Positions 7,393-18,573 of a stretch of DNA of 64,000 nucleotides are shown one piece after another (within the stretch, counting starts at the first letter, position 1; each line of letters opens with the position of its first letter). The position numbers and the translations under genes were made by a program. The notes below the pieces were generated by a model that was given only the letters and a program-made list of their open reading frames with translations, did not search any database and was not told the DNA's origin. Where the stretch lies: the NCBI RefSeq assembly GCF_000966265.1, contig NZ_LANF01000014.1:26046-90045 (forward strand), in the 5' to 3' direction. This DNA comes from Palaeococcus ferrophilus DSM 13482 (GTDB taxonomy: Archaea > Methanobacteriota_B > Thermococci > Thermococcales > Thermococcaceae).

Positions 7393-9024
7393 TTAGCGTT
7401 TCTTGGGAAGGTTTTTGAGCTCCCTGAACTGGGGCATCTTTGGCCTCTTGAACTTCCCGAGGGGTGAACGGCGCTTCGGTTTCGGCCGCTCCCTCCTCCT
7501 CTCGCGCGGCCTGGTGTAGAGGTACGCCCCCACGAGGGCCAGTACTATCAGGAGCACCAGGAGGATCAAAGCTCCCCCCGAGCTGCCCTCCTCTGGAACC
7601 GTCGTGGTGGTGTTCGACGGTGTGGAGTGGGTGGTGGCCACGCTTGAGGTGGTTGTGCGTGTAGTGCTTGTACGCGAGGTGGTTGTGCTCGTGCTCGACG
7701 TTGGGGGCACTATTCTGAAGCTGCCGTCCTTCCTCTCGCTCCTTCCGAGCTCTTCGAGATAGATGGTGTAGTGAACCTCGACCCCCGCTGGAACCTCCTC
7801 CTCTATTTTCGCCCTTTCCTCCCCCGGTTGGAGCGTCAGCTCCCTGCTGCCCTCCGTGAGTATGCCGTTCCCGGTGTAGAGCAGGTAGCGGAGGGTGGCC
7901 TCGATGGGGAAGGCGTTCGGGTTCTCCAGGGTGACCAGGAGGGCCACCCTATCCCCCGAGGGCAGGACGTCAACCTCACCTATGGAGGGCATGCCGATGA
8001 CGAGGTAGCTTCCGGCCGCTCTCCCGAGAACCCGCTCACCGTGGGAGAGCTCGACGCTGAAGTTCACCTCGCCGATGGGCTGCGGTGGCGTTTTGAACGT
8101 CAGGACTATGTTGTTGCTTGGTTTGAGCTCGATTTCCCTCCTGAAGTTTTCGTTCCCAACGGTTATGGTGACGTTGGCTCCTATGGTTCTCTCGGAGTAC
8201 ATGTAGACGTAGAGCTCGTTCTCAGCCCCTTCCAGAACCTGGGGGTAGCTCACGCCCACACCCGTCAGTTCGACCCCGAAGGTGACGTGGTACTCCTCAA
8301 CGCTCCTGAACGTCCTGTTTCCGTGGGAGATGGAGAAGGTTAGGGTGTAGTTGCCGTCGGGGAGGGTGTAGGGCACCTCGATACCGAGGTTTAGGAAGTC
8401 CTCACCGCTGACGTTGAATCTGGCGGAGCGGGAGAGAAGGCTCTTTCCGTCCTTCGAGAGCTCAATACTGGCCTCGACCTCCACGGGAGAGCTGAGATAG
8501 TTCCTAACGCGCGCGTAGCCCACGAGCCTGTTCCCGGTAAAGGCCTTCATCTCCTCCCGGGGCTTGCCCTCTATGTAGGAGCCCATATCGAGAACCTCGA
8601 GGGGGTACTCCCTCACCTCCAGGGGTATCAGGGCGGTCATGACGTGGAGCTTTCCCGCGGTGTCGAATCCCCAGAGGGTGGCCTCTATAGTGTAGTTGCC
8701 CCCTTTGAAATTCCCGGGGACGGTTATTGCGTACGCTATATCCCTCTCCTCATCCGTTCTCCAGTTCGTGGCTTTATCGGGGAAGAGCTTGAAGTCTATT
8801 CCCTCAACTTCTCCCCCTTCAGCATCAAGAACCCTGTATTTTATGAAAGAAACCACGCTGAATTCGGCGTTTTCCTCGTTTTTAAACGTGAGGTATCCGT
8901 TTTGAGAATCGCCACGGACTATGAGGATTTTTCCCGAGACCTTAAACTCCCCGAACTGGCCCGCGACGAAGGGTGTTATGAGGAGCATGAGGAGTATGGG
9001 GATAATCCAGTGACCTTTTCCCAT
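7393..9024 (-). CDS. Secreted, membrane-anchored surface protein with Thr/Ser-rich stalk
   Basis: A 543-residue protein not assigned to a family. It starts with a signal peptide (GHWIIPILLMLLITPFVAG), then about 430 residues of repeated beta-rich domains of CARDB/NEW3 character (for example a typical YTLPDGNYTLTFSISHG strand-turn). A stalk of almost only Thr and Ser follows (about 450-490), probably glycosylated, then one transmembrane helix (GALILLVLLIVLALVGAYLY) and a strongly basic cytoplasmic tail of about 40 residues. ATG at 9024 is preceded by GGTGGTGAC; a longer reading frame to 9084 lacks such a site. It is last in a three-gene set with 9081-9356 and 9362-9769. Likely a cell-surface binding or adhesion protein; function unknown. 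Confidence 0.75.
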   Translation of the reverse strand: MGKGHWIIPILLMLLITPFVAGQFGEFKVSGKILIVRGDSQNGYLTFKNEENAEFSVVSFIKYRVLDAEGGEVEGIDFKLFPDKATNWRTDEERDIAYAITVPGNFKGGNYTIEATLWGFDTAGKLHVMTALIPLEVREYPLEVLDMGSYIEGKPREEMKAFTGNRLVGYARVRNYLSSPVEVEASIELSKDGKSLLSRSARFNVSGEDFLNLGIEVPYTLPDGNYTLTFSISHGNRTFRSVEEYHVTFGVELTGVGVSYPQVLEGAENELYVYMYSERTIGANVTITVGNENFRREIELKPSNNIVLTFKTPPQPIGEVNFSVELSHGERVLGRAAGSYLVIGMPSIGEVDVLPSGDRVALLVTLENPNAFPIEATLRYLLYTGNGILTEGSRELTLQPGEERAKIEEEVPAGVEVHYTIYLEELGRSERKDGSFRIVPPTSSTSTTTSRTSTTRTTTSSVATTHSTPSNTTTTVPEEGSSGGALILLVLLIVLALVGAYLYTRPRERRRERPKPKRRSPLGKFKRPKMPQFRELKNLPKKR

Positions 9025-9080
9025 GTCACCACCATTAAAACTTGGCCCTGATGGTATAAATGGTTTGCTAAACGAAATGG

Positions 9081-9356
9081 TCACATGAACCTCGAGGCCA
9101 CTAGGATTAGTCCCATGAGGATGAGGGAGACAGAGAACAGGAACACCAGCCTGTAGAGCCTGAGCCTTCCGAACTGTTCTCTAACTATGAGGTGTATTAT
9201 CGTTAGGGAGAGCCCGTAGAACGTTGAAAAGGCTCCAAGGGCCAGCTTTAAATCCACCCGGAGAAGAAAGAGCAGCCCTAGTATGCTCCCGGCTAAAACC
9301 GTGACGTTTGGAACCGTCATCGCGTAGTAGTTCAGGAGCACCCTCTCGTCGTCCAT
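9081..9356 (-). CDS. Small membrane protein, three predicted helices
   Basis: A 91-residue hydrophobic protein with helices at about 12-35, 40-60 and 68-90 and a short charged loop REQFGRLRLYR. I do not recognise a family. ATG at 9356 is chosen because GGAGTGAT from the end of the upstream gene acts as its ribosome binding site; ATG at 9362 overlaps the upstream stop codon as an alternative. It lies between an UPF0216 gene and a surface-protein gene on the same strand and is probably co-transcribed. Confidence 0.6.
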   Translation of the reverse strand: MDDERVLLNYYAMTVPNVTVLAGSILGLLFLLRVDLKLALGAFSTFYGLSLTIIHLIVREQFGRLRLYRLVFLFSVSLILMGLILVASRFM

Positions 9357-9361
9357 AGTCA

Positions 9362-9769
9362 TCACTCCATTATGAACACGTAGGTGGTCGTCGTGGGAAG
9401 CTCGCGCCTTATCCTTGGGAGCAGGTAGCGCGGGAGGGTTATTTCACTCTTCTCCTCGAGGAAGTCGTAGGTTCCGAGGAGCTTCTCGATGACCTCTACC
9501 TCGAGCCTCCCCCTGACCCTGAAGTAGCCGTGCCACAGCGTGCTCACCTCAAGGGGGATGGGGAGCAAAAGCCTGTCCCACTCGCTCTCGTCTATTATCT
9601 CGGAGAGCCTTTCGAGCTCCTGTCTCCTGAAGTGGTGCTCGCTTCCATCCCTGAGCTTTACGGAGGGGTCCTCCTCCCTCAACAGGGCCGAGAGGCTCTT
9701 CCGCTGTCTCGGGAGATGGAGGTTTATGCGCATGAGTTCCCTGTTTATTATCTCGTCGGGCTCGGGCAT
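9362..9769 (-). CDS. UPF0216 (DUF61) family protein
   Basis: A 135-residue protein of the archaeal UPF0216/DUF61 family, recognised by the N-terminal INRELMRINLHLPRQRKSL block and the LRDGSEHHFRRQEL block with its His pair. No function is established. ATG at 9769 lies about 24 bases after a TATA-like CTTTATGAAAG, and no Shine-Dalgarno is visible, so translation is probably leaderless. A T-rich stretch separates it from atpD. Confidence 0.78.
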   Translation of the reverse strand: MPEPDEIINRELMRINLHLPRQRKSLSALLREEDPSVKLRDGSEHHFRRQELERLSEIIDESEWDRLLLPIPLEVSTLWHGYFRVRGRLEVEVIEKLLGTYDFLEEKSEITLPRYLLPRIRRELPTTTTYVFIME

Positions 9770-9814
9770 GGTTGGAAATAAACAGTCGCTTTCATAAAGT
9801 TTGTGAAGAAAAAG

Positions 9815-10456
9815 TCACGAGGCCTTGGCCTCGAGGAGGGCCTTGACCCTCTTGAGCCTGAAGAAGTTCTCCCTTTCCATCTCGTCGAGCCTTCCCTTGA
9901 TGAACTTGACGGTGTTCTCCATGCGCGGGATGATGATGTACTCGAGTGCGTTAACGCGCCTCTTCGTCTTCTCTATCTCCTTCGCGAGCCTCTTGAGGGT
10001 CTCCTCCACCTCCGCCAGACGGACGGCCAGCTCAAGAACCTCCTCGAACTTGTCGGCCACCTGGTCAACCCTGGCGGTCGTCGAGACGAAGGCGTAACCC
10101 CTGTCCTCCATGGAGCGCCTGAAGCCCTCGGACTCTATGAGGGGAACCGGGACGCCCATGACGTTCCGTCTCTTTATCTCGATCTCCCTGTTGGGCTTAA
10201 CGCCTAGGGAGATTTCCTTGAGCTTGCTGACGCCGACCTCGACCTCGGCCATTCTGAGAACCTCGAAGGCCTCCTCCATCTTCCTGTTGAGCTCCCCCCT
10301 GAGCTGGAGCGCCTCATCGTATATCGTGAAGAACTCCATTATGAGGGCATCCTGCTTCTCCTTGAGGAGTTTGTGACCTTTCCTGGCCAGGGCTACCCTC
10401 TTCTTGAGCTTCAGCAGCTCCATACGCGTTGGCTTGACGTTGAGTATCTCTGCCAT
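9815..10456 (-). CDS. atpD: A-type ATP synthase subunit D (central shaft)
   Basis: A 213-residue subunit forming the coiled-coil central rotor shaft that turns inside the A3B3 hexamer. The N-terminal [20 protein letters not shown] block and the C-terminal [20 protein letters not shown] block are the two family signatures. Last gene of the nine-gene atpHIKECFABD operon, thirty bases after atpB, with GGGGTGAT before the ATG. Confidence 0.96.
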   Translation of the reverse strand: MAEILNVKPTRMELLKLKKRVALARKGHKLLKEKQDALIMEFFTIYDEALQLRGELNRKMEEAFEVLRMAEVEVGVSKLKEISLGVKPNREIEIKRRNVMGVPVPLIESEGFRRSMEDRGYAFVSTTARVDQVADKFEEVLELAVRLAEVEETLKRLAKEIEKTKRRVNALEYIIIPRMENTVKFIKGRLDEMERENFFRLKRVKALLEAKAS

Positions 10457-10486
10457 TCATCACCCCTCCAAATAAAGTGGGGAAGG

Positions 10487-11875
10487 TCAGGCCTTCCTCC
10501 TGTACTTGGGGTGGTACTTCTGTATCTGCTCCTTCTTGACACGCTTGAGCTCGCTCTCCGGGAGTATCGAGAGGAGCTCCCATCCAAGGTCGAGGGTCTC
10601 GAAGATGCCCCTGTCCTCGTCGTAGGCCTGGGCGATAAACTCCTTCTCGAACCTATCGGCGAACTTGAGGTAGAGCCTGTCGGTCTCGCTCAATGCCTCC
10701 TCACCGACGACCGCGACGAGGTCCCTCAATGACCTGCCCTCGGCGTACGCTGCATAGAGCTGCTGGCTGAGCTGCGGGTGGTCATCCCTTGTCATTCCCT
10801 TACCGATACCGTCCTTCATCAGACGGCTGAGGGAGGGGAGCACGTCAATGGGGGGATAGATACCCTTCCTGTGGAGGTCCCTGCTGAGGACTATCTGTCC
10901 CTCGGTGATGTAGCCCGTCAAATCCGGAATCGGGTGGGTGATGTCATCATCTGGCATCGTGAGGATGGGCACCTGTGTGATGCTTCCCTTCCTTCCCTTC
11001 ACCCTGCCGGCACGCTCGTAGATGGTGGCAAGGTCAGTGTACATGTAACCGGGGTAGCCGCGCCTTCCGGGAACCTCCTCCCTCGCTGCCGAAATCTCAC
11101 GAAGTGCTTCCGCGTAGTTGGTCATGTCCGTGAGGATAACGAGCACCTGCATGTCGTAGTCGAAGGCAAGGTATTCAGCCACGGTGAGGGCCATACGCGG
11201 GGTGATGATACGCTCGATGGCCGGGTCGTCCGCGAGGTTGAGGAACAGCACCGCCCTCTCTATTGCACCCGTCTCCTCGAAGCTCTTCTTGAAGAAGTTG
11301 GCCTCCTCGTAGGTGATACCCATTGCGGCGAAGACCACCGCGAAGCTCTCCTCCTCACCGAGGACCTTTGCCTGCCTTGCTATCTGCGCCGCGAGCATGT
11401 TGTGCGGTAATCCAGAACCGCTGAATATCGGGAGCTTCTGGCCGCGGATGAGGGTGTTCATTCCGTCTATGGCGCTTATACCCGTCTGAATGAAGTCCCT
11501 CGGGTAAGCACGGGCGACGGGGTTGAGCGGGGCGCCGTGGACATCGCGCCTGTCCTCGGGGATTATCTCCGGGCCGCCGTCAATGGGCTTGCCGATACCG
11601 TTGAACACCCTTCCGAGCATGTCCATCGAAACGGGAACCTTGAGGGTCTCACCGGTGAAGCGGACGCTGGTCGTCTTAACGTCGAGGTCGCGCGTTCCTT
11701 CAAAGACCTGGACGATGGCCATGTCCTCCCTGGCCTCGAGAACCTGTCCCTTCCTCTTCTCTCCGCCCTCGACCTCTACCTCTACGACCTCACCGTAGGC
11801 GACGCCCTTAACGCCCTCAACGACCATCAGAGGACCGTAAATCTTGCTTATCGTGGAGTACTCCTTTCCGACCAT
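10487..11875 (-). CDS. atpB: A-type ATP synthase subunit B (regulatory)
   Basis: A 462-residue non-catalytic nucleotide-binding subunit of the A3B3 head. The P-loop is degenerate (GSGLPHN near residue 148), which marks B as opposed to A. The [21 protein letters not shown] region and the C-terminal helical domain are typical. ATG at 11875 is preferred, as known orthologues start at this point; a GTG at 11884 overlaps the atpA stop codon. Either way it is translationally coupled to atpA. Confidence 0.96.
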   Translation of the reverse strand: MVGKEYSTISKIYGPLMVVEGVKGVAYGEVVEVEVEGGEKRKGQVLEAREDMAIVQVFEGTRDLDVKTTSVRFTGETLKVPVSMDMLGRVFNGIGKPIDGGPEIIPEDRRDVHGAPLNPVARAYPRDFIQTGISAIDGMNTLIRGQKLPIFSGSGLPHNMLAAQIARQAKVLGEEESFAVVFAAMGITYEEANFFKKSFEETGAIERAVLFLNLADDPAIERIITPRMALTVAEYLAFDYDMQVLVILTDMTNYAEALREISAAREEVPGRRGYPGYMYTDLATIYERAGRVKGRKGSITQVPILTMPDDDITHPIPDLTGYITEGQIVLSRDLHRKGIYPPIDVLPSLSRLMKDGIGKGMTRDDHPQLSQQLYAAYAEGRSLRDLVAVVGEEALSETDRLYLKFADRFEKEFIAQAYDEDRGIFETLDLGWELLSILPESELKRVKKEQIQKYHPKYRRKA

Positions 11876-11880
11876 TTTCC

Positions 11881-13638
11881 TCACGCCCCGTACTTCTTAA
11901 AGAGCTCTTCAAACTGCTCGTCAGTCTTCCCTATGAGGGCCTCAACGTCCTCAACCTTCGCGATGTACTTCATACGGCCTATCTCTTCCCTGACCGGGAG
12001 CTTGGCTATCTCCTCGACCGGGACGCCCATGTCAACGGCCTTCATCGTCTTGTCGTAGAAGTTGAGGATGACGCGCATCATGGTGACCTGCTTCCTGGGT
12101 GAGCAGTAGGTGTCAACCTCGTCGAAGGCATCCTGCTGGAGGTAGTCCTCCCTGACCATCCTCGCCACGAGGAGCGTGGCCCTCTCCCTCTCGGGGAGAG
12201 CGTCGGGACCGACGATTCTGACTATCTCCTGGAGCTCGGCCTCCTTCTGGAGGAGCGCCATTGCCCTGTCCCTCATGATCCTCCACTCGGGGTCAACGTT
12301 CTTCTCCCACCATCCCTGGATTGAGTCAACGTAGAGTGAGTAGCTGGTGAGCCAGTTGATGGCAGGGAAGTGCCTCCTCCTCGCGAGGTCAGCGTCCAGC
12401 GCCCAGAATACCTTGACGACACGGAGGGTGTTCTGCACAACCGGCTCGCTGAAGTCACCGCCGGGCGGTGAAACGGCTCCTATGACCGAGACACTTCCTA
12501 CCCTATCCTCGCTTCCGAGGGTGATGACCCTGCCGGCTCTCTCGTAGAACTCCGCTATCTTCGAGGCGAGGTACGCGGGATAACCTTCCTCACCGGGCAT
12601 CTCCTCGAGACGGCCGGATATCTCACGCAGGGCCTCCGCCCACCTCGAGGTTGAATCGGCCATCAAAGCCACGTCGTAGCCCATGTCCCTGAAGTACTCC
12701 GCTATGGTGATTCCTGTGTAGATGGACGCCTCACGTGCTGCAACCGGCATGTTTGAGGTGTTTGCTATGAGAACCGTCCTCTCCATGAGCGGCTTCCCGG
12801 TTTTTGGATCTTTCAGCTTCGGGAACTCCTCAAGAACGTCGGTCATCTCGTTACCGCGCTCACCGCAGCCGATGTAAACGACCACCTGTGCGTCACTCCA
12901 CTTGGCGAGCTGGTGCTGGGTGACGGTCTTTCCTGAACCGAAGGGGCCCGGAATGGCCGCGGTTCCACCCTTGGCCTGGCTGAAGAAGGTGTCTATGGCT
13001 CTCTGTCCGGTGATGAGCGGGACCTCCGGCGGGAGCTTGTTCTTGTAGGGCCTCTTGACACGGACGGGCCAGCGGTGGTACATCTTGAGCTCCTCGATGG
13101 TTCCGTCGGGCTTCTTGATCTTTGCAATGACCTCCTCGATGGTGTAGTCCCCTTCCTCAGCTATCTCGACTACCTCACCCTCGACCCACGGGGGCACGAG
13201 GATTTTGTGCTCGATGATGCTTGTCTCGGGAACCACACCGAGAACGTCTCCACCAACGACCTTGTCGCCGACCTTAACTTTGGGCGTGAAGTGCCACTTC
13301 TTGTCCCTCGGGAGGGCCGGGGCGGTAAGACCCCTCGCTATGAAGTCCCCGCTCTGCTCCCTGAGAACGTTGAGCGGCCTCTGAATTCCATCGTACATTG
13401 CCGTGAGCAGTCCGGGACCGAGTTCAACGCTCAGCGAAGCCCCGGTCCCTTCAACCGGCTCGCCCGGCCTTATGCCAGACGTTTCCTCGTAAACCTGGAT
13501 GATGGCCTTGTCTCCATCGAGGCGGATGATTTCTCCGATGAGTCCGAGTTCACCCACCTTAACGACCTCGTACATCCTGGCGCCTCTCATCTCATCAGCA
13601 ACCACAAGGGGCCCGGTAACACGAATTATCTTTCCCAT
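11881..13638 (-). CDS. atpA: A-type ATP synthase subunit A (catalytic)
   Basis: A 585-residue catalytic subunit that makes or hydrolyses ATP. The Walker A motif GPFGSGKT is near residue 235, preceded by the bulge insert typical of A/V-type A subunits (about 115-190), and GCGERGNEM and [16 protein letters not shown] follow. The P-loop region, where some Pyrococcus genes carry an intein, is uninterrupted here. It is separated by 6 bases from atpF and overlaps the region coupling it to atpB. Confidence 0.97.
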   Translation of the reverse strand: MGKIIRVTGPLVVADEMRGARMYEVVKVGELGLIGEIIRLDGDKAIIQVYEETSGIRPGEPVEGTGASLSVELGPGLLTAMYDGIQRPLNVLREQSGDFIARGLTAPALPRDKKWHFTPKVKVGDKVVGGDVLGVVPETSIIEHKILVPPWVEGEVVEIAEEGDYTIEEVIAKIKKPDGTIEELKMYHRWPVRVKRPYKNKLPPEVPLITGQRAIDTFFSQAKGGTAAIPGPFGSGKTVTQHQLAKWSDAQVVVYIGCGERGNEMTDVLEEFPKLKDPKTGKPLMERTVLIANTSNMPVAAREASIYTGITIAEYFRDMGYDVALMADSTSRWAEALREISGRLEEMPGEEGYPAYLASKIAEFYERAGRVITLGSEDRVGSVSVIGAVSPPGGDFSEPVVQNTLRVVKVFWALDADLARRRHFPAINWLTSYSLYVDSIQGWWEKNVDPEWRIMRDRAMALLQKEAELQEIVRIVGPDALPERERATLLVARMVREDYLQQDAFDEVDTYCSPRKQVTMMRVILNFYDKTMKAVDMGVPVEEIAKLPVREEIGRMKYIAKVEDVEALIGKTDEQFEELFKKYGA

Positions 13639-13644
13639 CTTTCT

Positions 13645-13953
13645 TCACCTCTTTATCTCGACACCTATTGCCCTTCTAACGATCTCCTTAATCTGCTCCT
13701 CACCGAAGAGGGAGCCAAACTTATCGGGTATTTGAAGGATGATTGGGAAGGTTACCTCCGGAAGGCCGATCCTATCGGCCAGTCTCTCGGTTATGAGGAT
13801 TATCCCGACGTCTTCGCGCTCTATAAGCTCCTTCAGCTTGTTCCTTGCCCTGTCGGTTTCGAGTGCTGTTTCCTCGAAGGCGTAAACCTCGTGGACGCCG
13901 GCGAGCTTGAAGCCAAGGGCAGTGTCCCTATCCCCCATCAGGACGATCTTCAT
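13645..13953 (-). CDS. atpF: A-type ATP synthase subunit F
   Basis: A 102-residue rotor-stalk subunit with the Rossmann-like start [20 protein letters not shown] and the [13 protein letters not shown] core. It binds subunit D and can move its C-terminal helix to affect ATP hydrolysis. Its ATG overlaps the atpC stop codon. Confidence 0.95.
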   Translation of the reverse strand: MKIVLMGDRDTALGFKLAGVHEVYAFEETALETDRARNKLKELIEREDVGIILITERLADRIGLPEVTFPIILQIPDKFGSLFGEEQIKEIVRRAIGVEIKR

Positions 13954-15068
13954 GCCATCTCACCCACTATCTCCTTTATCTTCTCCGCCCTTATGCCGTC
14001 TTCGAGGAGCTTTGCTATGGCCTTGAGCTTCCTGATTTCCCTCTCCTTGAGCAGGATGTAGTTGAGGGCTACCGCAACGCTCAGCGGGTAGAAGCGCGTG
14101 AGCTCGTTCATCCTCTCCATGATGAACCTGTCGAAGGCCTTCTCGAGAGCCCCGAGGTCGCCGGTTTCGAGGGCCTCCCTGTTCTCCCTGAGAAGCGGGC
14201 CGTACTTCGTCGAGTCGAGCTCCGCAAGCGCCATGCTGAGGTCTTCAACGTTCATAAGCGTCTCGAGTGCCCTGCCCTTCAGCGTTCCGCCCTCTATTAC
14301 TGAAGGCCTTATCTTCTCGGCGCTCAGTCCCTTGGCCTTGCCCCTGAGGATGGTGAGGACGTTGAGCCTGTCAATGCTGAGCCTAACGAACTCTTCCAAG
14401 ATAACCCTCTCTTCCCCTTTCTTTGAGGTGGCGTAGTCCAGGAGCTTGGTGTAGTACAGCCTGTAAAGCTCGGTTTCAAACTCTTCGAGGCTTATCTCCT
14501 TGAGCAGCAGCTTCTGGTAGGGCCCTTCGTACTCCGTCCCCTCGAGTATCACGAGTATCTCCTCGAGCGTTTTTGCCTCCGCCATCGCCTTGACCTTCTC
14601 GACCATGGTTCCCAGCTCGACCACGTAGTCCCTGGCAACCTCCCCCATCATCTTGGCCTTGACGACGCTGGTTATGTTCCTGACGTCCCATCCCTCGAGG
14701 AGAAGGCCGAAGAAGGCGTTAACGCGCTTGGGCATGATTTTGAGCATGAGGGAGTAGGTATCCGCGAGGGCCACATCAAGGGCTCGCTCTATGGTCTCGG
14801 CGTTGAGTTCCCCGAGGTTGGCCAGGTAGGCCTTGTAGTCGCTGTCCTCAAGGTTTACCACGAAGTTCTCGAGGTTCTTGCTCTCCGCCAGCTCTCCAAA
14901 GCGGTGCTCTGTGAAGAGCCTCGCCTCCATGGCCCTTATCCTTGCGTTCGGGTAGGAGTAGGGCGTGTACTTGTAGATGAGCGCGCTGGTCTTGTAGCCC
15001 ACCCATGTGAATATCACGGCGAGGGTTGTATCGAGGATTGCTGTTATCGTTCCGACTTCCACTTTCAT
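13950..15068 (-). CDS. atpC: A-type ATP synthase subunit C (rotor socket)
   Basis: A 372-residue protein of the V-ATPase d/AtpC family. The funnel-shaped helical subunit joins the central shaft to the membrane ring. The [18 protein letters not shown] start ([14 protein letters not shown]) and the [14 protein letters not shown] block are conserved. ATG at 15068 overlaps the stop codon of atpE as ATGA; a GTG one codon earlier is possible. Confidence 0.94.
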   Translation of the reverse strand: MKVEVGTITAILDTTLAVIFTWVGYKTSALIYKYTPYSYPNARIRAMEARLFTEHRFGELAESKNLENFVVNLEDSDYKAYLANLGELNAETIERALDVALADTYSLMLKIMPKRVNAFFGLLLEGWDVRNITSVVKAKMMGEVARDYVVELGTMVEKVKAMAEAKTLEEILVILEGTEYEGPYQKLLLKEISLEEFETELYRLYYTKLLDYATSKKGEERVILEEFVRLSIDRLNVLTILRGKAKGLSAEKIRPSVIEGGTLKGRALETLMNVEDLSMALAELDSTKYGPLLRENREALETGDLGALEKAFDRFIMERMNELTRFYPLSVAVALNYILLKEREIRKLKAIAKLLEDGIRAEKIKEIVGEMA

Positions 15069-15679
15069 CACCCGAAGAGGGCTTTGGCTATCCTTGCCCT
15101 CAGTTCGCTCTCAAGCCTCTCAATTCTGGCCTCGAAGGTGTTATCAACCCTGACCCTGCCGTCGGCGCTCTCGACGAGGATGCCCCCCATGGTGTGGATG
15201 GGCTCCCCAAGCTCTATCTCAACCTTCCGGCCGAGGTTCCTGGTGATGTAAGCCTTGATGCTCCTGCTCTTCTCCTTTATGAGCGTGAGCGTTCTCTCGT
15301 TTGAGTGCAGGACAACGGAATCCGCCTCGAGTTCCCTCAGCGACTCGAGGAGGAGGGCCTTTACGGTGTCAAGGTACTCCTCATCCGGGAGGGAAGCAAG
15401 CCTGTCCTTGAGGCCCTGGAAGACCTCATTTATGAGCTCCTCTTGAGTCTCAAGCTTTTTCTTCCTTGCTTCGAGCCTTGCGCTCGCGACTATGCGCTGC
15501 TTTTCAATCTCCGCCTGGGTCTCGGCTTTCCTGAGTATCCACTCGGCCTTGGCCTTTCCCCTCGCCTCGGCCTCGTGCCTTATCTCCTCAGCCTGCTTCT
15601 GGGCCTCGTCGAGGAGGTATTTGATCTTCTGCTCCGCTTCCCTGTTGATCTCCTCGATGATGAGCTTTGCCCCTTCCAT
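15068..15679 (-). CDS. atpE: A-type ATP synthase subunit E (peripheral stator)
   Basis: A 203-residue stator subunit. The N-terminal 90 residues are a charged coiled coil that pairs with subunit H; the C-terminal domain (about 100-203, with GGILVESADGRVRVDNTFEAR) caps the A3B3 head. ATG at 15679 is chosen because GGGAGG precedes it by seven bases; a TTG further upstream is not needed. Length equals that of T. kodakarensis. Confidence 0.95.
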   Translation of the reverse strand: MEGAKLIIEEINREAEQKIKYLLDEAQKQAEEIRHEAEARGKAKAEWILRKAETQAEIEKQRIVASARLEARKKKLETQEELINEVFQGLKDRLASLPDEEYLDTVKALLLESLRELEADSVVLHSNERTLTLIKEKSRSIKAYITRNLGRKVEIELGEPIHTMGGILVESADGRVRVDNTFEARIERLESELRARIAKALFG

Positions 15680-15715
15680 TGCCTTTCCTCCCAAAATTGT
15701 GTTTTGGGAGCGGCC

Positions 15716-16204
<489 letters not shown>

Positions 16205-18205
16205 TCACACCTCCAACTCTAGTTTTGAAACCTTTCTTTTAGCCCTGAAGGGCTCAAACCTCCTACCCTCTCCGGAGTAGAAGGTGCTGAAAAATTCAAC
16301 GTAGTGCAAACGTAAAGCGTGAACGAAGGCTCCGAGGGCGTTTATGGCGGTCGAGAATATGTGACCGCCCACGAAGAGCACGAGCCCTATGAGGATTCCG
16401 AGGGGCACGGGCCCGAGCTTGACGCCCCATATCATTCCCACGAGTATGTTGATGACCATGGCTATTCCAGAGGTCGCGAGCGCGAGGGCCATGAGACGGG
16501 CGTAGCTCAGCCAGTTGCCCACGAAGCCGAAGAAGTCCGATATCGTCATGAGCAGCTTCATGAGCACGGGCAGGTCGCTCCTGAGCTCCGCCACCACGAA
16601 GAGGAGGAAACCTATGGCGAATAGCCCCATCCCCGCGCTCTTAAGCGGTGCGTTCACTGTACTGAGTGCGAGGAGCGTAACTCCCAGGATTATGAGCATC
16701 CAGGAGAGCTGCTCCGTTAGGGCTCCCATCGTATCGCCGTTCTTCAGTCTGTTGATGAAGCCCATGGTGTAGCCCACGAAGAGGTGGGCGAGACCTATTG
16801 CGAGCGCCATGATGAGCACTGTGAGGGCCCCGCGCATGGCGTCTATGGCGTAGGGCACGCTGAATCCGAGGGCGTTTCCTACCTTTATGAGCGCATCACC
16901 GAAGTAGCTCCCGAAGACTATTCCCATGAGCATTGTAAAGACGGCGCTCCAGAGCATTACCCTGGCGAACTTGTAGGTTCCGTCGTTGAAGCGGCTGTGT
17001 CCCTTGACGAGGAGGAACGCCACAATTCCCATCAGCAGTCCGTACATGAAGTCCGTGAGCATGAAGCCGAAGAAGAACGAATAGGTGAATGCCAGTATGG
17101 GCGTTGGGTCGAACTCGTTGTACTTGGGAACGCCGAACATCTCCGTGAGCATCTCGAAGGGCCTGGCCCATCCTGGGTTCTTGAGCTTTATGGGGATCTC
17201 GTCAAGCTCTTTCTCGACGTCGGGCTCGCTGGTCTTGATGTAGGCCTTTCCGTCCGTGAGCTTTTTTATGCCCTCAACTATGGCTGACACCTCCTCCTTG
17301 GGCGCCCAGCCCCTGAGGGCGAAGGTCATGTTGGTTCTCGCGAGCATCCCGAGGGCGTTGGCCTTCTCCCTCTCGTTCTCCGTGATCTCCTGGTAGAATG
17401 CGAGCCTGTCGTAGTATTTCCTGGCGAGTTCTTTACCCTCCTTCCTGAGTTCGTCGAGTTCCCTCTCCTTCTCCCCGAGTCTTCCCTCGAGCTCGCGGAT
17501 GAGCTCTCTGGGGGTTCCCTTACCCTCGGGCACCTCGAGCCTCGAGAAGGAGTACTTGGCGAGAATCGGGTTTATCCTGTCGAAGTCCCTCCTGAGGGTG
17601 GCTATCACAACCAGGTAGGCCCCCTTGGTTTCCCTGCTCACGTAGGCGACCTTACCCTCGAGCGCTCTGGTTATCTCGTCAATCATGGGTCCGTACTTGT
17701 CCTTCTCGACGGTTCCGGCAACTATCTCAAGGAAATCCGTCCCCCGGAGGTAGGAGACATCAATGTTGAGCTCCGCGAGAAGTTCAAGGATGTTTATCTC
17801 GGTTTTTATTCTGTCTATCTCGGTGCTGACGGCGTTTATCCTTCCTTCGAGGCTCTTTATCTCCGGCTCGGCCTCCTCGAGAAACGCCTCCACGTCCTTT
17901 ATGATGGCCTCTATGCCCCTGTACCTGTAGTTCTCCTTCCTGGGCTCCTCGGGGAATATGAACCCCTTGATTCCCCCGCCGCTCTCCTCCTTGAAGGAAC
18001 CGAGGAACTCGACGAGGCGCGAGAGCCCTATGCTGTAGGAAGCGGCCTTCCTGTAGAACTCGTTTGGGGTGTCCTTCTGGGCAACCTCCACGCTCACCTC
18101 TCTGAGCTCCACAACTCCGGTTTCGTGGAGATACGTGAGGAGGGAGTCCTTATAGCGGTTTAAGGTTATTACCTCGAGTTTAAGCATCTCGTTGGGCCTG
18201 AACAT
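16205..18205 (-). CDS. atpI: A-type ATP synthase subunit I (membrane stator)
   Basis: A 666-residue subunit equal to subunit a. Residues 1-345 form the cytoplasmic arm that contacts the E-H stalks; residues 350-645 hold about eight membrane helices that conduct ions past the ring. The LSYARLMALALA segment carries the essential Arg. The ATG at 18205 follows the atpH stop codon by one base, with GAGG eight bases upstream. Confidence 0.95.
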   Translation of the reverse strand: MFRPNEMLKLEVITLNRYKDSLLTYLHETGVVELREVSVEVAQKDTPNEFYRKAASYSIGLSRLVEFLGSFKEESGGGIKGFIFPEEPRKENYRYRGIEAIIKDVEAFLEEAEPEIKSLEGRINAVSTEIDRIKTEINILELLAELNIDVSYLRGTDFLEIVAGTVEKDKYGPMIDEITRALEGKVAYVSRETKGAYLVVIATLRRDFDRINPILAKYSFSRLEVPEGKGTPRELIRELEGRLGEKERELDELRKEGKELARKYYDRLAFYQEITENEREKANALGMLARTNMTFALRGWAPKEEVSAIVEGIKKLTDGKAYIKTSEPDVEKELDEIPIKLKNPGWARPFEMLTEMFGVPKYNEFDPTPILAFTYSFFFGFMLTDFMYGLLMGIVAFLLVKGHSRFNDGTYKFARVMLWSAVFTMLMGIVFGSYFGDALIKVGNALGFSVPYAIDAMRGALTVLIMALAIGLAHLFVGYTMGFINRLKNGDTMGALTEQLSWMLIILGVTLLALSTVNAPLKSAGMGLFAIGFLLFVVAELRSDLPVLMKLLMTISDFFGFVGNWLSYARLMALALATSGIAMVINILVGMIWGVKLGPVPLGILIGLVLFVGGHIFSTAINALGAFVHALRLHYVEFFSTFYSGEGRRFEPFRAKRKVSKLELEV

Positions 18206-18206
18206 G

Positions 18207-18518
18207 TCAGATCCCTCTTACGACCTTTAGGGCCTCGTTAAGCGCGACCTCAAAGTTCTCAATGGCCTTGACCTTTAGTTCATCAATCTCCTTCTCACCC
18301 TGGGCGAGAAGAGCCTTGGCCTCTTCCTCCCCCTCGCGTTTCTTCTCCTCGATCATGACCTCGGCCTTCTTCTGCGCTTCCTCCACGATGTCCCTCTCGA
18401 TTTTCTTTGCCTCTTCCCTGGCTTCCTGGACGATGAGCTTTGCTTTTCCTTTGGCCTCCTCGATCCTCCTCTCTGCTTCCTTCTCGGCCTCGACGATCTG
18501 CTTAATTACGTCCTCCAT
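18207..18518 (-). CDS. atpH: A-type ATP synthase subunit H (stator coiled coil)
   Basis: A 103-residue subunit that is a continuous charged coiled coil from end to end and pairs with subunit E as the peripheral stalk. First gene of the operon. ATG at 18518 (MEDVIKQIVEAEKEAE) is chosen because GGAGATGAT precedes it; the ATG three codons upstream overlaps that site. Confidence 0.93.
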   Translation of the reverse strand: MEDVIKQIVEAEKEAERRIEEAKGKAKLIVQEAREEAKKIERDIVEEAQKKAEVMIEEKKREGEEEAKALLAQGEKEIDELKVKAIENFEVALNEALKVVRGI

Positions 18519-18573
18519 GAACATCATCTCCTGTGAGGGTGAAAATGCACACCATTTCTGGCTGCTCCAACGA

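Noticed and set aside
11881..13638. Possible intein in the catalytic ATP synthase subunit, as in some Pyrococcus
   Set aside because: The P-loop GPFGSGKT and its flanks are continuous and the protein has the normal length of 585 residues.
13075..14061. A 328-codon frame on the plus strand opposite atpA, atpF and atpC
   Set aside because: It crosses three well-defined ATP synthase genes in antisense and has no start site or recognisable domain.
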